Notes: generated by a model from the sequence alone, not told the origin. Positions 50,355 through 59,731 are shown, numbered from the stretch's first letter. The stretch: 64,000 bases of DNA from Bacillus sp. N1-1 (GCF_009818105.1 NZ_CP046564.1:1488001-1552000), one strand, 5' to 3'. Numbers and translations are program-made.

Positions 50355-51155
50355 CTATTCAATGACGCGTACCGTTACATCTTTACGACCCCAGTTAAGG
50401 GCGTCTTGTTGGCTTGGAATAAAAACATCAATTCGATTGTGATCGATGTCACCACCGATGTCAGCTGCAATTGCAGTTCCGTATCCTTCTACCTCAACAA
50501 TTGAGCCTAGGGGGATTTGATCTGGGTCAACAGCAATCACTTTCGCATCAGGGTATTTTTCTAAATCAATGCCCATCTTAGTAACACCGGAGCAACCCGT
50601 GCAGTCGGCCGTATAGGCTGTACTTTCAACAGTAATTTCTTTTCCAGCGGCCGAGTCAGGTGATGCAATTTGATCTAACGCTCTACGTGTAGCAGGTCCA
50701 GCAATTCCATCAGCCGTTAGCCCTTTGTTACGCTGAAACTGTTCGACAGTAGCGACCGTTCCTGAACCGTAGATCCCATCGACTTGGCCGTCAAAGCCAG
50801 CTTTTTGAAGCTGACTTTGTATATGTATGACTTGTTTTCCAATGTCACCTCTTCTAAGTACTTGAATGGCCTGGTTTGTTTCTGGGCCAGCGAGACCATC
50901 GACTTGCAAATTTCGGCTTTCTTGAAACGCAGCAACGGAATTTTCCGTAATACTCCCAAAATAACCTGTTGCTGTATGGTAAGGGAACATTCCTTTCGTT
51001 ATTAAATAGTCTTGAAGTTCTTTCACATCTTCCCCAGAACTTCCTTTTTGCATCGTTCGATCTCCAAATGATGCTGAAGCAAAGGATGGTGTGGCTACAA
51101 AAATGGTGCTTACGATTAAAAGCGCTGCCATAATTTTCATTTTTTGAATCATCAT
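50355..51155 (-). CDS. Secreted peptidoglycan-binding 3D-domain protein (YocH-like)
   Basis: The 266-residue precursor has a signal peptide (KIMAALLIVSTIFVATPSFA), two PG_binding_1 repeats (about 38-98 with GYFGSITENSVAAFQ, and 105-165 with GIYGSGTVATVEQFQ) and a C-terminal 3D domain (about 178-266). The last has AIAADIGGDIDHNRIDVF, the conserved three-Asp active-site region of lytic enzymes such as MltA/YocH/Rpf-like stationary-phase wall lysins. It would remodel cell-wall peptidoglycan. The start ATG follows AAGGAGGAGAA. Confidence 0.92.
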   Translation of the reverse strand: MMIQKMKIMAALLIVSTIFVATPSFASASFGDRTMQKGSSGEDVKELQDYLITKGMFPYHTATGYFGSITENSVAAFQESRNLQVDGLAGPETNQAIQVLRRGDIGKQVIHIQSQLQKAGFDGQVDGIYGSGTVATVEQFQRNKGLTADGIAGPATRRALDQIASPDSAAGKEITVESTAYTADCTGCSGVTKMGIDLEKYPDAKVIAVDPDQIPLGSIVEVEGYGTAIAADIGGDIDHNRIDVFIPSQQDALNWGRKDVTVRVIE

Positions 51156-51389
51156 TTCTCCTCCTTAAATGATTTTACATTACAAGTGAAACCATTCGGC
51201 TAGAAGAGAGGATATTCGACGTTTTTCCACCAATATACGACAATTCGATTAGAAAAAGACCAGATAATGGAATGATTAGACAATGAAAAATAGGCTCAAA
51301 TGGAATTGATCGTTGACTCTTTCACTTAAGAAAAGGAAAATGGAGTGGGTATCTAAAAGAACGGTTTTAAGAAAGGGGAAACGCGTGTT

Positions 51390-51653
51390 GTGAAAGATCT
51401 TGAGCGAAAGTGGATTCATTTAATTAACATTATCCTCGGAGTGATTATCGTTCCATATTCTATTCTTGAATTCGTTGCTGTTCTTCGATTAGCTGACAAC
51501 AATCAATATTTATTTGTCCCTATTGGGCTACTCGCACTCTGGCTAATACTGTATCTTGTTCAGTTAAAAAAGATGAAAACTCTCCTTGTAATGGGTGCTG
51601 TTTTTCTAAATGTGTTTTACTTATTTTTTGTTATTCCTCAATTGCTATATTAG
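51390..51653 (+). CDS. Small three-span membrane protein
   Basis: An 87-residue protein with spans LINIILGVIIVPYSILEFVAVL, YLFVPIGLLALWLILYLV and TLLVMGAVFLNVFYLFFVI. GTG 51390 lies 9 nt after AAAGGGG. No family recognised. It is upstream of the DJ-1-like gene but with a 111-bp gap, so probably separate. Confidence 0.68.
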   Translation: MKDLERKWIHLINIILGVIIVPYSILEFVAVLRLADNNQYLFVPIGLLALWLILYLVQLKKMKTLLVMGAVFLNVFYLFFVIPQLLY

Positions 51654-51764
51654 AAAACTTTCTGGATCTTCAACATGATGAATACTTTTTTGAATAGCGG
51701 GTATTGTACTAAAGTGGTCATAGTGATCAACAAAGTACTTAGAAGATAAAGGAGAGGAATTCAA

Positions 51765-52427
51765 ATGACTAAAGTATTAATGGTCGTAACAAATCATACA
51801 GAAATCGATTCAGAACACAAAACAGGTTTATGGCTTGAAGAGTTCGCTGTCCCTTACAACATCTTCAAGGAAAAAGGATATGATATTAAAGTAACTTCGA
51901 TCCAGGGTGGCGAAGTTGAACTTGATCCAAATAGTATTCCAGAAGAAGACCCGAAAGAATGGGAAGATGCACAGAACCAACTTAAGAATACAACAAAGGT
52001 AACGAAAGAAGACGCGAATAACTTTGATGTTGTGTTCCTACCAGGTGGTCACGGTACGATGTTTGACTTCCCAAATAGCGAAGTCCTACAGCATATTCTT
52101 CAGGAACAAGCTGAAGCAAATAAAATTATCGGCTCTGTTTGCCATGGTCCAGCTGGACTAGTGAACGTTACGTATAAAGACGGCACTCCTCTTGTAAAAG
52201 GGAAGAAAGTAAGTGCATTTACTGATTCAGAGGAACGAGAAATGGGACTTGTTGAGCAAATGCCATTCTTGCTTGAATCAAAGCTACGCGAAAAAGGAGC
52301 GAACTTTGAATTAGCGGATAACTGGTCAGTTTTCTCTGTTCGTGACGGTAACTTGATCACAGGACAAAACCCTCAGTCAAGTGAAAGTGCTGCGAATAAA
52401 ATCATTGAAGCAATTGAAGGAAAATAA
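51765..52427 (+). CDS. DJ-1/PfpI family protein (Hsp31-like, type 1 glutamine amidotransferase-like)
   Basis: The 220-residue protein has the DJ-1/PfpI nucleophile elbow GSVCHGPAGLVN (Cys about 125), FLPGGHGTMFDFP and GNLITGQNPQSSESAA, the pattern of Hsp31-like glyoxalase III or chaperone proteins in Firmicutes. It would detoxify methylglyoxal or repair glycated molecules. ATG 51765 follows AAAGGAGAGGA. Single gene ending in a terminator. Confidence 0.92.
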   Translation: MTKVLMVVTNHTEIDSEHKTGLWLEEFAVPYNIFKEKGYDIKVTSIQGGEVELDPNSIPEEDPKEWEDAQNQLKNTTKVTKEDANNFDVVFLPGGHGTMFDFPNSEVLQHILQEQAEANKIIGSVCHGPAGLVNVTYKDGTPLVKGKKVSAFTDSEEREMGLVEQMPFLLESKLREKGANFELADNWSVFSVRDGNLITGQNPQSSESAANKIIEAIEGK

Positions 52428-52477
52428 GAGATATTCTTATCGTAATAAAGCGAAATGCTTTGAATGAATGAGGATTG

Positions 52478-52514
52478 AAAAGGAGTGGGCCTGTTCTGGT
52501 TCGCTCCTTTTCTA
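52478..52514 (+). terminator. Terminator of the DJ-1-like gene
   Basis: AAAAGGAGTG (52478-52487) pairs with CGCTCCTTTT (52502-52511), one wobble, T-rich tail. Confidence 0.7.
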
Positions 52515-52578
52515 CGTTTGTTCTTTTTCCTAAAGAGGAACAGAGCAAGCATATGTAGAATGAAAGAAGAAGAGGATG

Positions 52579-52863
52579 ATGAGTTTGAAATTAATTTTAT
52601 CTCACCCTTTTGTTAAGGTGACACGAAAAATAGAACGGAACGAGCAGAAAACGCTTGAGCAGGAGCACGACTTAAAATTATATGAAGATCGTATTATCGT
52701 TGGGCAGGAGCAATTTGCCATACAAGATGTGTTTGATATGTCGTATCGTTTTCAATCAACGCTATATGGCTTTTTGTACCTTCATACAAATCGTGGTGTT
52801 GTTACGTTTATTATTAAAAAGGACCCAACGGTTTTTATTAATGAATACCGAAAGCTCGTATAA
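52579..52863 (+). CDS. Hypothetical protein, about 94 residues, PH-like pattern
   Basis: A soluble protein starting MSLKLILSHPFVKVTRKIER. A beta-rich segment DLKLYEDRIIVGQEQFAIQDVFDMSYRFQ... YGFLYLHTNRGVVTFIIKKDPT and a final helix EYRKL suggest a pleckstrin-homology-like small domain. The start could also be ATG 52576 or TTG 52585; all lie within 10 nt of AGAAGAGG. No family assigned. Confidence 0.65.
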   Translation: MSLKLILSHPFVKVTRKIERNEQKTLEQEHDLKLYEDRIIVGQEQFAIQDVFDMSYRFQSTLYGFLYLHTNRGVVTFIIKKDPTVFINEYRKLV

Positions 52864-52941
52864 GGCATAGGAAGCAAAATAAAAAAATAAATTAACAATA
52901 GCTTCGTACATCGCAAAAAGAGAGAAGGAGGTAGGTTAATA

Positions 52942-53808
52942 GTGGGGATCGAAAAAAGAGTCGTCCTTTCAAATGGGGTTAAGATGCCTTATTTAGGCTA
53001 CGGTGTTTTTAAGATGAGCCATGAGGAAGTTATAAACGGTGTCAAGGTTGCTTTGGAAACTGGTTATCGAGGAATTGATACGGCTTCTTATTATGAAAAT
53101 GAAGAAGCTGTTGGAGTGGCGATAAAGGATTCAGGAATTCCGAGAGAGGAGCTATTTCTTACATCTAAAGTTTGGAATGATGAACAGGGATATAACGCTA
53201 CATTAGCCGCGTTTGAGCGGTCGCTTGAGCGGCTTGGCACCGATTATCTCGATCTTTACTTAGTTCATTGGCCCGTACCGCATTTATTCCTTGAAACGTG
53301 GCAGGCTTTAGAAAAGCTCTATCATGAAGGGAAAGTTTGTGCGATTGGCGTTAGCAATTTTGAAACCCATCATCTTGAAGCCATTTCTCGGATCTCAACC
53401 GTGACACCGGTGCTCAATCAAATTGAGCTACATCCGGAATTAATTCAAGGCGAACTGCGAGATTATTGCCAATCAAAAGGAATCCGAGTTCAAGCATGGT
53501 CTCCGTTAAAGAGAGGTCAGGTGCTAATTCATTCCGTTATTCAAGCAATCAGCGATCGTTATGGGAAAACCCCTGCTCATGTTGTAATCAGATGGTGCTT
53601 ACAACATGACCTTCTTCTAAATGTAAAATCATCTCGTGAAGAACGAATTAAAGAAAATGCAGATGTGTATGATTTCCAATTAACGGATGAAGAGATGACA
53701 TCGATTGATTCCCTTCACGTTGATAGCCGTATCGCCCATCATCCAGATAATCTAGATTTCTATGAAAGAACGGTCCCGGGTTTTAAGAGATCAAGATCTA
53801 CCACTTAA
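52942..53808 (+). CDS. Aldo/keto reductase (AKR5-like, YvgN/YtbE)
   Basis: The 288-residue NADPH-dependent reductase has the AKR catalytic tetrad: Asp in GIDTASYY, Tyr in the same motif, Lys in LTSKVW and His in YLVHWPVP. The family block GVSNFETHHLEAI and the C-terminal cofactor motif VKSSREERIKENADVYDFQL are clear. Bacillus relatives reduce methylglyoxal and other aldehydes. GTG 52942 lies after GAAGGAGG. It ends at a strong terminator. Confidence 0.93.
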   Translation: MGIEKRVVLSNGVKMPYLGYGVFKMSHEEVINGVKVALETGYRGIDTASYYENEEAVGVAIKDSGIPREELFLTSKVWNDEQGYNATLAAFERSLERLGTDYLDLYLVHWPVPHLFLETWQALEKLYHEGKVCAIGVSNFETHHLEAISRISTVTPVLNQIELHPELIQGELRDYCQSKGIRVQAWSPLKRGQVLIHSVIQAISDRYGKTPAHVVIRWCLQHDLLLNVKSSREERIKENADVYDFQLTDEEMTSIDSLHVDSRIAHHPDNLDFYERTVPGFKRSRSTT

Positions 53809-53809
53809 A

Positions 53810-53837
53810 AAGACGCCTCCAAGGCGTCTTTTTTTGG
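53810..53837. terminator. Terminator between aldo/keto reductase and cupin genes
   Basis: AAGACGCCT (53810-53818) pairs with AGGCGTCTT (53822-53830) around CCA, with T run after and A run before, serving both converging genes. Confidence 0.92.
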
Positions 53838-53840
53838 TAA

Positions 53841-54341
53841 TCACTGTTTTTTCCATATATTTCTCAAGGGGCCATCTACTCCGAAGACGGGATCAGTTTC
53901 AGGTATTGGCACATTGCGAATGTTTTGAAGTACAGAAGGTCGCTCATCTGGTGATCCTGTTTTAAGATCGTGGGGACGACCATTTGGATAGGCGCCGACA
54001 ACGAGAAACTCGGAGGAAGATTGTTCTCTTTTGTGACCAACTCCTGCGGGTATGACAACAACGTCTCCTTCCTCCACTTGAATCGTTTCTCCTTTTTCAC
54101 CCCCGAATTTAATCGAAGCTTCACCTTTTACAATGCCAAGTACTTCGTGTGTATTGCTGTGGTAGTGGTGATAAGGAAAAACGCCATTTTTCCATGCGTT
54201 CGTCCACTTGTTCTTCTTAAAAAGGGCCAATGCATCATGGTTTTCTAGAACAGAACGGTAAATTGTAAGTGGATAGAAAGCGTTGTTCGGAATGTGACCA
54301 TCATCATCAAAGTAAAGCGTTTCAACCATTTCTTTCTCCAT
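53841..54341 (-). CDS. Cupin domain protein (YjlB-like)
   Basis: The 166-residue single-cupin protein has metal-site motif 1 HYHSNTHEVLGIVKGEA (His, His, Glu) and motif 2 VIPAGVGHKREQ. The N-terminal HIPNNAFYPLTIYR and C-terminal DPVFGVDGPL match the YjlB group of Bacillus. Activity is unknown; dioxygenase or isomerase functions are possible. ATG 54341 is preceded by AAAGGAGTG. Confidence 0.88.
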   Translation of the reverse strand: MEKEMVETLYFDDDGHIPNNAFYPLTIYRSVLENHDALALFKKNKWTNAWKNGVFPYHHYHSNTHEVLGIVKGEASIKFGGEKGETIQVEEGDVVVIPAGVGHKREQSSSEFLVVGAYPNGRPHDLKTGSPDERPSVLQNIRNVPIPETDPVFGVDGPLRNIWKKQ

Positions 54342-54473
54342 TTCATCACTCCTTTTTTCATATTTATACGTTTTTGAGCAAAATGAAACATGAGCGTTTA
54401 GGAAATGGACTGAAGGGAATCTACCTACCGAATAAACCCTTCCCCCTTATGTGGAAAAAGATGAGCTTTGGAG

Positions 54474-54502
54474 TTGACTAACTTGTCTATACAAGATAGA
54501 CT
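54474..54502 (+). promoter_or_regulatory. Trehalose operon promoter with TreR operator 1
   Basis: TTGACT (54474-54479), 17 bp, TAGACT (54497-54502). The spacer carries CTTGTCTATACAAG (54482-54495), a perfect 5-bp-arm palindrome close to the TTGTATATACAA operator of B. subtilis TreR. Repressor bound there would block polymerase. Confidence 0.8.
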
Positions 54503-54519
54503 ACAAAGTGAAAGATGAA

Positions 54520-54533
54520 CTTGTCTATACAAG
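54520..54533. promoter_or_regulatory. TreR operator 2
   Basis: This is an identical copy, CTTGTCTATACAAG, located 38 bp downstream of operator 1. Two operators favour cooperative repression. Followed at 54546-54559 by TGAAAGCGGTTGAA, which resembles a catabolite-responsive element (cre) with two mismatches in the 3' half. Confidence 0.8.
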
Positions 54534-54573
54534 ATATTAAATAAATGAAAGCGGTTGAAAGGAGAAGATTTAG

Positions 54574-55071
54574 ATGTTGAAAAAACTATTTGGTAAAAAA
54601 GAAAAACCTTCAGAAGAGGTTATTTATGCACCGTTAAATGGCAAGGTTGTTGAACTTGAAACGGTTCCAGATCCGACGTTTTCACAAAAAATGATGGGAG
54701 ACGGCGTTGCGATTGAACCTACAGATGGCAAAGTTGTATCACCGGTAAACGGTAAGGTTATTCAATTTTTCCACACAAAACATGCTGTTGGAATTGAGTC
54801 TGAATCAGGTCTTGAGATTTTGATCCACGTTGGCCTTGAAACAGTTGGCATGGGTGGCGAAGGTTTTGAAGGTCACGTGAAAGAAGGCGACAAAGTAAAA
54901 GTTGGAGATCCACTTATTACTGTTGACCTTGATCTTGTGAAAGAAAAAGCAGCAAGTACCATTACGCCTGTCATTATTACGAACGCAGATGTTCTTGAAA
55001 ATGTTGAGAAGAAATACTCTGCTGATGCTTCAAATGAAACAGAAATTATGACTACGAAAGTAAAAGGTTAA
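54574..55071 (+). CDS. PTS glucose-type EIIA protein of the trehalose operon
   Basis: The 165-residue EIIA(Glc)-like protein has [17 protein letters not shown] with the phosphorylated His85 and the second active-site His in [10 protein letters not shown] (His70). It accepts phosphate from HPr and passes it to the EIIB domain of TreP, which has no EIIA of its own. Having a dedicated EIIA in the tre operon is unlike B. subtilis, where glucose EIIA is borrowed. ATG follows GAAAGGAG. First gene of the operon. Confidence 0.93.
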   Translation: MLKKLFGKKEKPSEEVIYAPLNGKVVELETVPDPTFSQKMMGDGVAIEPTDGKVVSPVNGKVIQFFHTKHAVGIESESGLEILIHVGLETVGMGGEGFEGHVKEGDKVKVGDPLITVDLDLVKEKAASTITPVIITNADVLENVEKKYSADASNETEIMTTKVKG

Positions 55072-55146
55072 AGTAATGTAACCTAGGGAGCACTGCTCAA
55101 CGTGCTCTCTAAGTAAATAGCTTTTTTTACTAAGGGGGAAGAAAAC

Positions 55147-56550
55147 ATGGCAATTAATCGAGAGTCTGTTGAACACATTCTTGAAGCCATTGGTGGAAAA
55201 GAGAATATTTCGACCGCCACACATTGTGTGACTCGTCTGCGTCTTGTCTTACATGATGAAAGTAAAGTTGATACAAAAGCATTAGAAGATAACGAACTTG
55301 TGAAAGGATCATTTTCGGCTAATGGACAGTTCCAGGTTGTTATTGGACAGGGAACGGTTGATAAAGTATTTAAGATTTTTGCAGAGTTGGCAGAAATTGA
55401 AAGCGCGTCCAAACAGGATGTGAAAGACGCGGCTGCAAGTAAACAGAATTTCCTTCAGCGCGGTGTGAAGACGCTAGCCGATATCTTTATCCCGATCTTA
55501 CCTGCGATCGTTACTGCTGGCTTGCTACTTGGGATTAATAATATTCTCACAGCACCAGATATTTTCTTTAGTGATCCGCTTGTCGAAGTTTATCCGCAAT
55601 GGGCGGATTTGGCGAGTATTATTAACCTGATTGCCAATACAGCCTTCGTCTTTTTACCAGGTCTGATCGGTTGGTCAGCCGCCAAGCAATTTGGTGGAAG
55701 TCCATTGCTCGGTATTGTTCTTGGTCTCATTCTCGTTCATCCGGACTTACTGAATGCTTGGGCATACGGTGAGGCAGATGATATTCCAACGTGGAACTTA
55801 TTCGGACTTGAAATTGAGAAAATCGGCTATCAAGGTCAAGTGTTACCAGTACTTGTTTCAGCGTATATCTTAGCGAAAATCGAAACGTTCTTAAATAAAC
55901 GAATACCAGATTCGATTCAGATGTTGATCGTGGCGCCTGTAGCGTTACTTGTTACTGGTTTTCTTGCATTTACACTAATTGGTCCCGTAACATTCTGGAT
56001 TGCAAATCTCTTAACTGATGGCTTTATTGGCTTGTTTGATTTTGCGCCAGCCATCGGTGGACTAGTCTATGGTGCCTTGTATGCACCGCTCGTTATTACA
56101 GGGATGCACCACACGTTTCTTGCCGTCGACCTACAATTAATTGGTAGTACAGGCAGTACGTTCTTATGGCCGATGCTAGCTCTATCGAATATTGCGCAAG
56201 GTGCAGCTGCACTTGCGATGATGCTTATCACTCGTAATGAAAAAACAAAAGGTCTTGCCGGAACGTCAGCCGTGTCTGCCTTTCTTGGTGTGACCGAGCC
56301 CGCTTTGTTTGGAGTGAACTTACGCTTTAAATTTCCATTCTTCGCTGCTATCATCGGATCAGCGATAGCTGGTCTTGTGATTACCGTTAGTGGTGTTGAA
56401 GCTACATCAATTGGTGTAGGCGGTATACCAGGATTCCTTTCCATTTTTAAAGAATACTGGGGTGCTTTCTTTACAGGTATGGCTATTGTACTTGTTGTAC
56501 CATTTGTTTTAACATTCTTATATGGAAAAGTAAGAAAAGTTAGCGAGTAA
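55147..56550 (+). CDS. treP: PTS trehalose-specific EIIBC component TreP
   Basis: The 467-residue protein has an N-terminal EIIB domain (about 1-85; STATHCVTRLRLVL with phosphorylated Cys27) and a C-terminal EIIC membrane domain (about 105-460; GMHHTFLAVDLQLI and LGVTEPALFGVNLRFKFPF). It imports trehalose as trehalose-6-phosphate. Length matches B. subtilis TreP. ATG follows AAGGGGGAAG. It lies between the EIIA gene and treA. A stem-loop follows. Confidence 0.95.
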   Translation: MAINRESVEHILEAIGGKENISTATHCVTRLRLVLHDESKVDTKALEDNELVKGSFSANGQFQVVIGQGTVDKVFKIFAELAEIESASKQDVKDAAASKQNFLQRGVKTLADIFIPILPAIVTAGLLLGINNILTAPDIFFSDPLVEVYPQWADLASIINLIANTAFVFLPGLIGWSAAKQFGGSPLLGIVLGLILVHPDLLNAWAYGEADDIPTWNLFGLEIEKIGYQGQVLPVLVSAYILAKIETFLNKRIPDSIQMLIVAPVALLVTGFLAFTLIGPVTFWIANLLTDGFIGLFDFAPAIGGLVYGALYAPLVITGMHHTFLAVDLQLIGSTGSTFLWPMLALSNIAQGAAALAMMLITRNEKTKGLAGTSAVSAFLGVTEPALFGVNLRFKFPFFAAIIGSAIAGLVITVSGVEATSIGVGGIPGFLSIFKEYWGAFFTGMAIVLVVPFVLTFLYGKVRKVSE

Positions 56551-56559
56551 AGAAAAGGA

Positions 56560-56608
56560 GCGATATCATTAGGTGCGTAAGAGCTCCAATGGTATCGCCT
56601 TTGTTTTT
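56560..56608 (+). terminator. Intra-operon stem-loop between treP and treA
   Basis: GCGATATCATT (56560-56570) pairs with AATGGTATCGC (56588-56598) with one wobble; CTTTGTTTTT follows. It may partly terminate transcription or protect the treP mRNA. Confidence 0.6.
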
Positions 56609-56641
56609 GACTGTTTAATCTAACAATAGGAGTGGAATCAG

Positions 56642-58327
56642 ATGCAACCATGGTGGAAAAAATCCGTTGTTTATCAAATTTATCCAAAAAGCTTTAATGA
56701 TACGACAGGTAGTGGAACGGGAGACATTCAGGGGATTATTGAAAAGCTTGATTATTTAAATGAGCTTGGAGTAGATGTTGTTTGGTTAACGCCTATCTAT
56801 GATTCTCCGCAAAATGATAATGGTTACGATATTCGTGATTATTTTAGTATTTATGAAGATTATGGCACGATGGAAGACTTTGATCGTCTTTTAAAGGAAG
56901 CTCATGCAAGAGATATAAAGATTATTATGGATATTGTCGTGAACCACACGTCAACAGAACACCAGTGGTTTGTTGAATCTCGCAAATCAAAAGATAACCC
57001 TTATCGTGATTATTACATTTGGAAAGATGGCGTGAATGGGGCAGAACCAACAAACTGGCAGTCTAAGTTTGGAGGAAATGCATGGCAGTTCGATAAGGAA
57101 ACGGGTCAATATTATTTACATCTTTTTGATGTCACTCAGGCTGATCTAAATTGGGAAAATGAGAAAGTGCGCGATGAAGTGTATGCAATGATGACATTCT
57201 GGTTTGAAAAGGGAGTAGATGGCTTCAGACTTGATGTCATTAATCTGATCTCGAAAAATCAGAACTTCCCGAATGATGATGGGTCTGTCGCACCTGGGGA
57301 CGGACGCAAATTCTATACAGATGGTCCTCGCGCTCATGAATTTATGAACGAAATGAATCGGAACGTCTTTATGAAGTATAACAGCATGACAGTCGGCGAG
57401 ATGTCGTCTACTACAATTGAAGACTGCATTCAATATTCGAACCCTGAACGTAATGAATTAAGTATGACGTTCAATTTCCATCATCTAAAAGTCGATTACC
57501 CAAACGGAGAGAAATGGTCTGTAGCAGCCTTTGATTTCTTAAAGCTTAAAGAGATTCTTTCAACATGGCAAACAGAAATGATCAAAGGTGGCGGATGGAA
57601 TGCGCTCTTCTGGTGCAACCATGACCAGCCTCGCATTGTATCGCGATATGGAAATGACGGTCAGTATCGACGTGAGTCAGCTAAAATGCTTGCAACAACA
57701 ATGCACTTGATGCAAGGTACTCCGTATATTTACCAGGGGGAAGAAATTGGGATGACAAACCCTAAATTTGATGCGATTTCCTCTTATCGTGATGTGGAAT
57801 CATTAAATATTTTCTCGATTTTGAAAGAAAAAGGGTACAGTGAGGAAGAAGTTCTTGAGATTTTACGCCATAAATCAAGAGACAATTCAAGAACGCCTGT
57901 TCAATGGACGTCTGAACCTCATGCTGGATTTACGACAGGGGAACCGTGGATTCCAGTGGCGAAAAATTATGAAGACATTAATGTAGAAGATACGCTAAAC
58001 GAAAGAAATTCCGTATTTGAACACTACCAAAAGCTAATTTCATTAAGAAAAAGTGTCGATCTGATCACATATGGAGACTATGAACTCCTTTTAGCTGAAG
58101 ATCCTCAACTATTTGCTTATGTCCGTAATGGAGAGGATGAAAAGCTACTTGTCATTAATAATTTCTATGAAACAGAAGCAACGTTTGAAATGCCGTCCCA
58201 TATTGAAGTAGATGGGTATCATGCGGAGGTATTGATTTCAAACTACGAAGATTCTCCATCAACCTTTAAGAAAGTTACGTTACGACCATATGAGTCGATT
58301 GCTTATCATCTAACTGAGACAAGGTGA
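56642..58327 (+). CDS. treA: Trehalose-6-phosphate hydrolase TreA (alpha,alpha-phosphotrehalase)
   Basis: The 561-residue GH13 enzyme splits trehalose-6-phosphate into glucose and glucose-6-phosphate. Catalytic regions of the TIM barrel: DIVVNHTS (region I), VDGFRLDVINLIS with the nucleophile Asp (region II), TVGEMSS with the acid Glu (region III), and FWCNHDQPR with the Asp stabiliser (region IV). Length is the same as B. subtilis TreA. ATG follows ATAGGAGTGG. It is third in the operon, 4 bp ahead of treR. Confidence 0.96.
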   Translation: MQPWWKKSVVYQIYPKSFNDTTGSGTGDIQGIIEKLDYLNELGVDVVWLTPIYDSPQNDNGYDIRDYFSIYEDYGTMEDFDRLLKEAHARDIKIIMDIVVNHTSTEHQWFVESRKSKDNPYRDYYIWKDGVNGAEPTNWQSKFGGNAWQFDKETGQYYLHLFDVTQADLNWENEKVRDEVYAMMTFWFEKGVDGFRLDVINLISKNQNFPNDDGSVAPGDGRKFYTDGPRAHEFMNEMNRNVFMKYNSMTVGEMSSTTIEDCIQYSNPERNELSMTFNFHHLKVDYPNGEKWSVAAFDFLKLKEILSTWQTEMIKGGGWNALFWCNHDQPRIVSRYGNDGQYRRESAKMLATTMHLMQGTPYIYQGEEIGMTNPKFDAISSYRDVESLNIFSILKEKGYSEEEVLEILRHKSRDNSRTPVQWTSEPHAGFTTGEPWIPVAKNYEDINVEDTLNERNSVFEHYQKLISLRKSVDLITYGDYELLLAEDPQLFAYVRNGEDEKLLVINNFYETEATFEMPSHIEVDGYHAEVLISNYEDSPSTFKKVTLRPYESIAYHLTETR

Positions 58328-58331
58328 GTCT

Positions 58332-59051
58332 ATGAAGCAAACGAAGTATCAGCAAATTTACAATGATCTCTCTGAGAATATTCGAAACGGAACATATAAG
58401 CCGAATAGTAAACTGCCATCTGAGCATGATCTTGCAGAAATATATGGCACTTCAAGAGAAACCATCCGCAAAGCATTGAATTTACTATCACAAAACGGGA
58501 TGATTCAAAAAATTAAAGCAAGAGGATCGGTCGTTCTTGACTTAAGTCGCTATGAATTTCCTGTGTCGGGACTTGTGAGCTTCAAAGAAATTTCAGAACA
58601 GATGAACCGATCCTCAAGAACAATCGTTCATCATCTCGAGAAAAAGTTACCTGAGGAATGGATTCGCGAACAACTTGAGCTTGAAGCGGGAGCAGAAGTT
58701 TGGCACGTCCTTCGTGCACGTGAGATTGAGGGCGAAAAAATCATCTTAGATCGCGACTTTTTTTCTGCTAAGTGGGTACCTGAACTTACACGAACGATTT
58801 GTGAGAATTCAATATACGATTATTTAGAAAATGATCTTGGTCTTTCCGTTAGCTATGCAAAAAAGGAAATTGTCGTAGAAGAGGCTGACGAAGAGGATCG
58901 ACGTTATCTAGATTTGCATGATTACAAACATGTCGTGGTCGTTCGAAATTACGTTTATTTAAATGATACAACATTAATTGAATATACCGAATCACGACAC
59001 CGTCTTGATAAATTCCGATTTGTCGATTTTGCAAGACGTGAAAAACAATAG
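58332..59051 (+). CDS. treR: Trehalose operon repressor TreR (GntR/HutC family)
   Basis: The 239-residue protein has a GntR winged helix (residues 1-70: KLPSEHDLAEIYGTSRETIRK) and a UTRA effector domain (about 90-235: EEWIREQLELEAGAEVWHVLR, LRLDKFRFVDFAR-like end). It should bind the twin CTTGTCTATACAAG sites before the operon and be induced by trehalose-6-phosphate. ATG 58332 begins 4 bp after treA, so both are translationally coupled. A strong terminator ends the operon. Confidence 0.95.
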   Translation: MKQTKYQQIYNDLSENIRNGTYKPNSKLPSEHDLAEIYGTSRETIRKALNLLSQNGMIQKIKARGSVVLDLSRYEFPVSGLVSFKEISEQMNRSSRTIVHHLEKKLPEEWIREQLELEAGAEVWHVLRAREIEGEKIILDRDFFSAKWVPELTRTICENSIYDYLENDLGLSVSYAKKEIVVEEADEEDRRYLDLHDYKHVVVVRNYVYLNDTTLIEYTESRHRLDKFRFVDFARREKQ

Positions 59052-59056
59052 AGAGG

Positions 59057-59084
59057 GCGCTCCAATAAAATGGAGCGCTTTTTT
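59057..59084 (+). terminator. Terminator of the trehalose operon
   Basis: GCGCTCCA (59057-59064) pairs with TGGAGCGC (59071-59078) around ATAAAA, followed by TTTTTT. Confidence 0.93.
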
Positions 59085-59169
59085 ATGTTCTTTTTACTTT
59101 GGGGGAAGGAAACCCTACTCTATTCTCGAATGGAGAATGGTGTCGGAAAACATGAGAGGAGCTATCACG

Positions 59170-59658
59170 TTGAACGTAACCGAAAAAAAGATAACACTCA
59201 CGAAAGTAGTATCTCACCATCTTACATCGTTAAAGCAATTTACCTTACATGAACATCAGCTCGCTTTCACTTCAATGCCGATGCCTGCCTACGAAAAATG
59301 CATACGCGAACCTAATCGTTTACCCGTAGCCATTATGGAAGGAGTTCGAACAGTTGGTTTTTTTGTCCTGGATCAAGGGGACGATGTTTTCTCCTATACA
59401 ACTAGTCCACATGCGATCCTATTAAGAGCGTATTCAATCAACTTACCAGATCAAGGCCGTGGTATCGCTAAGACATCTCTTAGACAATTAAAACCATTTG
59501 TAGAGAAACATCTGCCTGACTGTAGAGAAGTCGTGCTCGGTGTAAATAAAAATAATCCTTCAGCGAAAAAAGTCTACATAGAGGCTGGATTTATTGATAC
59601 AGGCAAGCAGAAAATGGGGCGCTCAGGTCCTCAGGCGATTCTAAAATTTTTTATGTAA
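59170..59658 (+). CDS. GNAT family N-acetyltransferase
   Basis: A 162-residue protein. INLPDQGRGIAKTSLRQL is the acetyl-CoA pyrophosphate-binding loop (Q-x-x-G-x-G/A) and VVLGVNKNNPSAKKVYIEAGF the following GNAT motif. The substrate is unknown. TTG 59170 lies 8 nt after AGAGGAG; the longer open frame overlaps the end of treR. It is probably monocistronic. Confidence 0.86.
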   Translation: MNVTEKKITLTKVVSHHLTSLKQFTLHEHQLAFTSMPMPAYEKCIREPNRLPVAIMEGVRTVGFFVLDQGDDVFSYTTSPHAILLRAYSINLPDQGRGIAKTSLRQLKPFVEKHLPDCREVVLGVNKNNPSAKKVYIEAGFIDTGKQKMGRSGPQAILKFFM

Positions 59659-59731
59659 TCTTCTTGCGCTTCGCACACTCATAAAAGCTAGTTGCATGCC
59701 AAAAAAGATGTATGGAAAGGAGAGGTACAGC

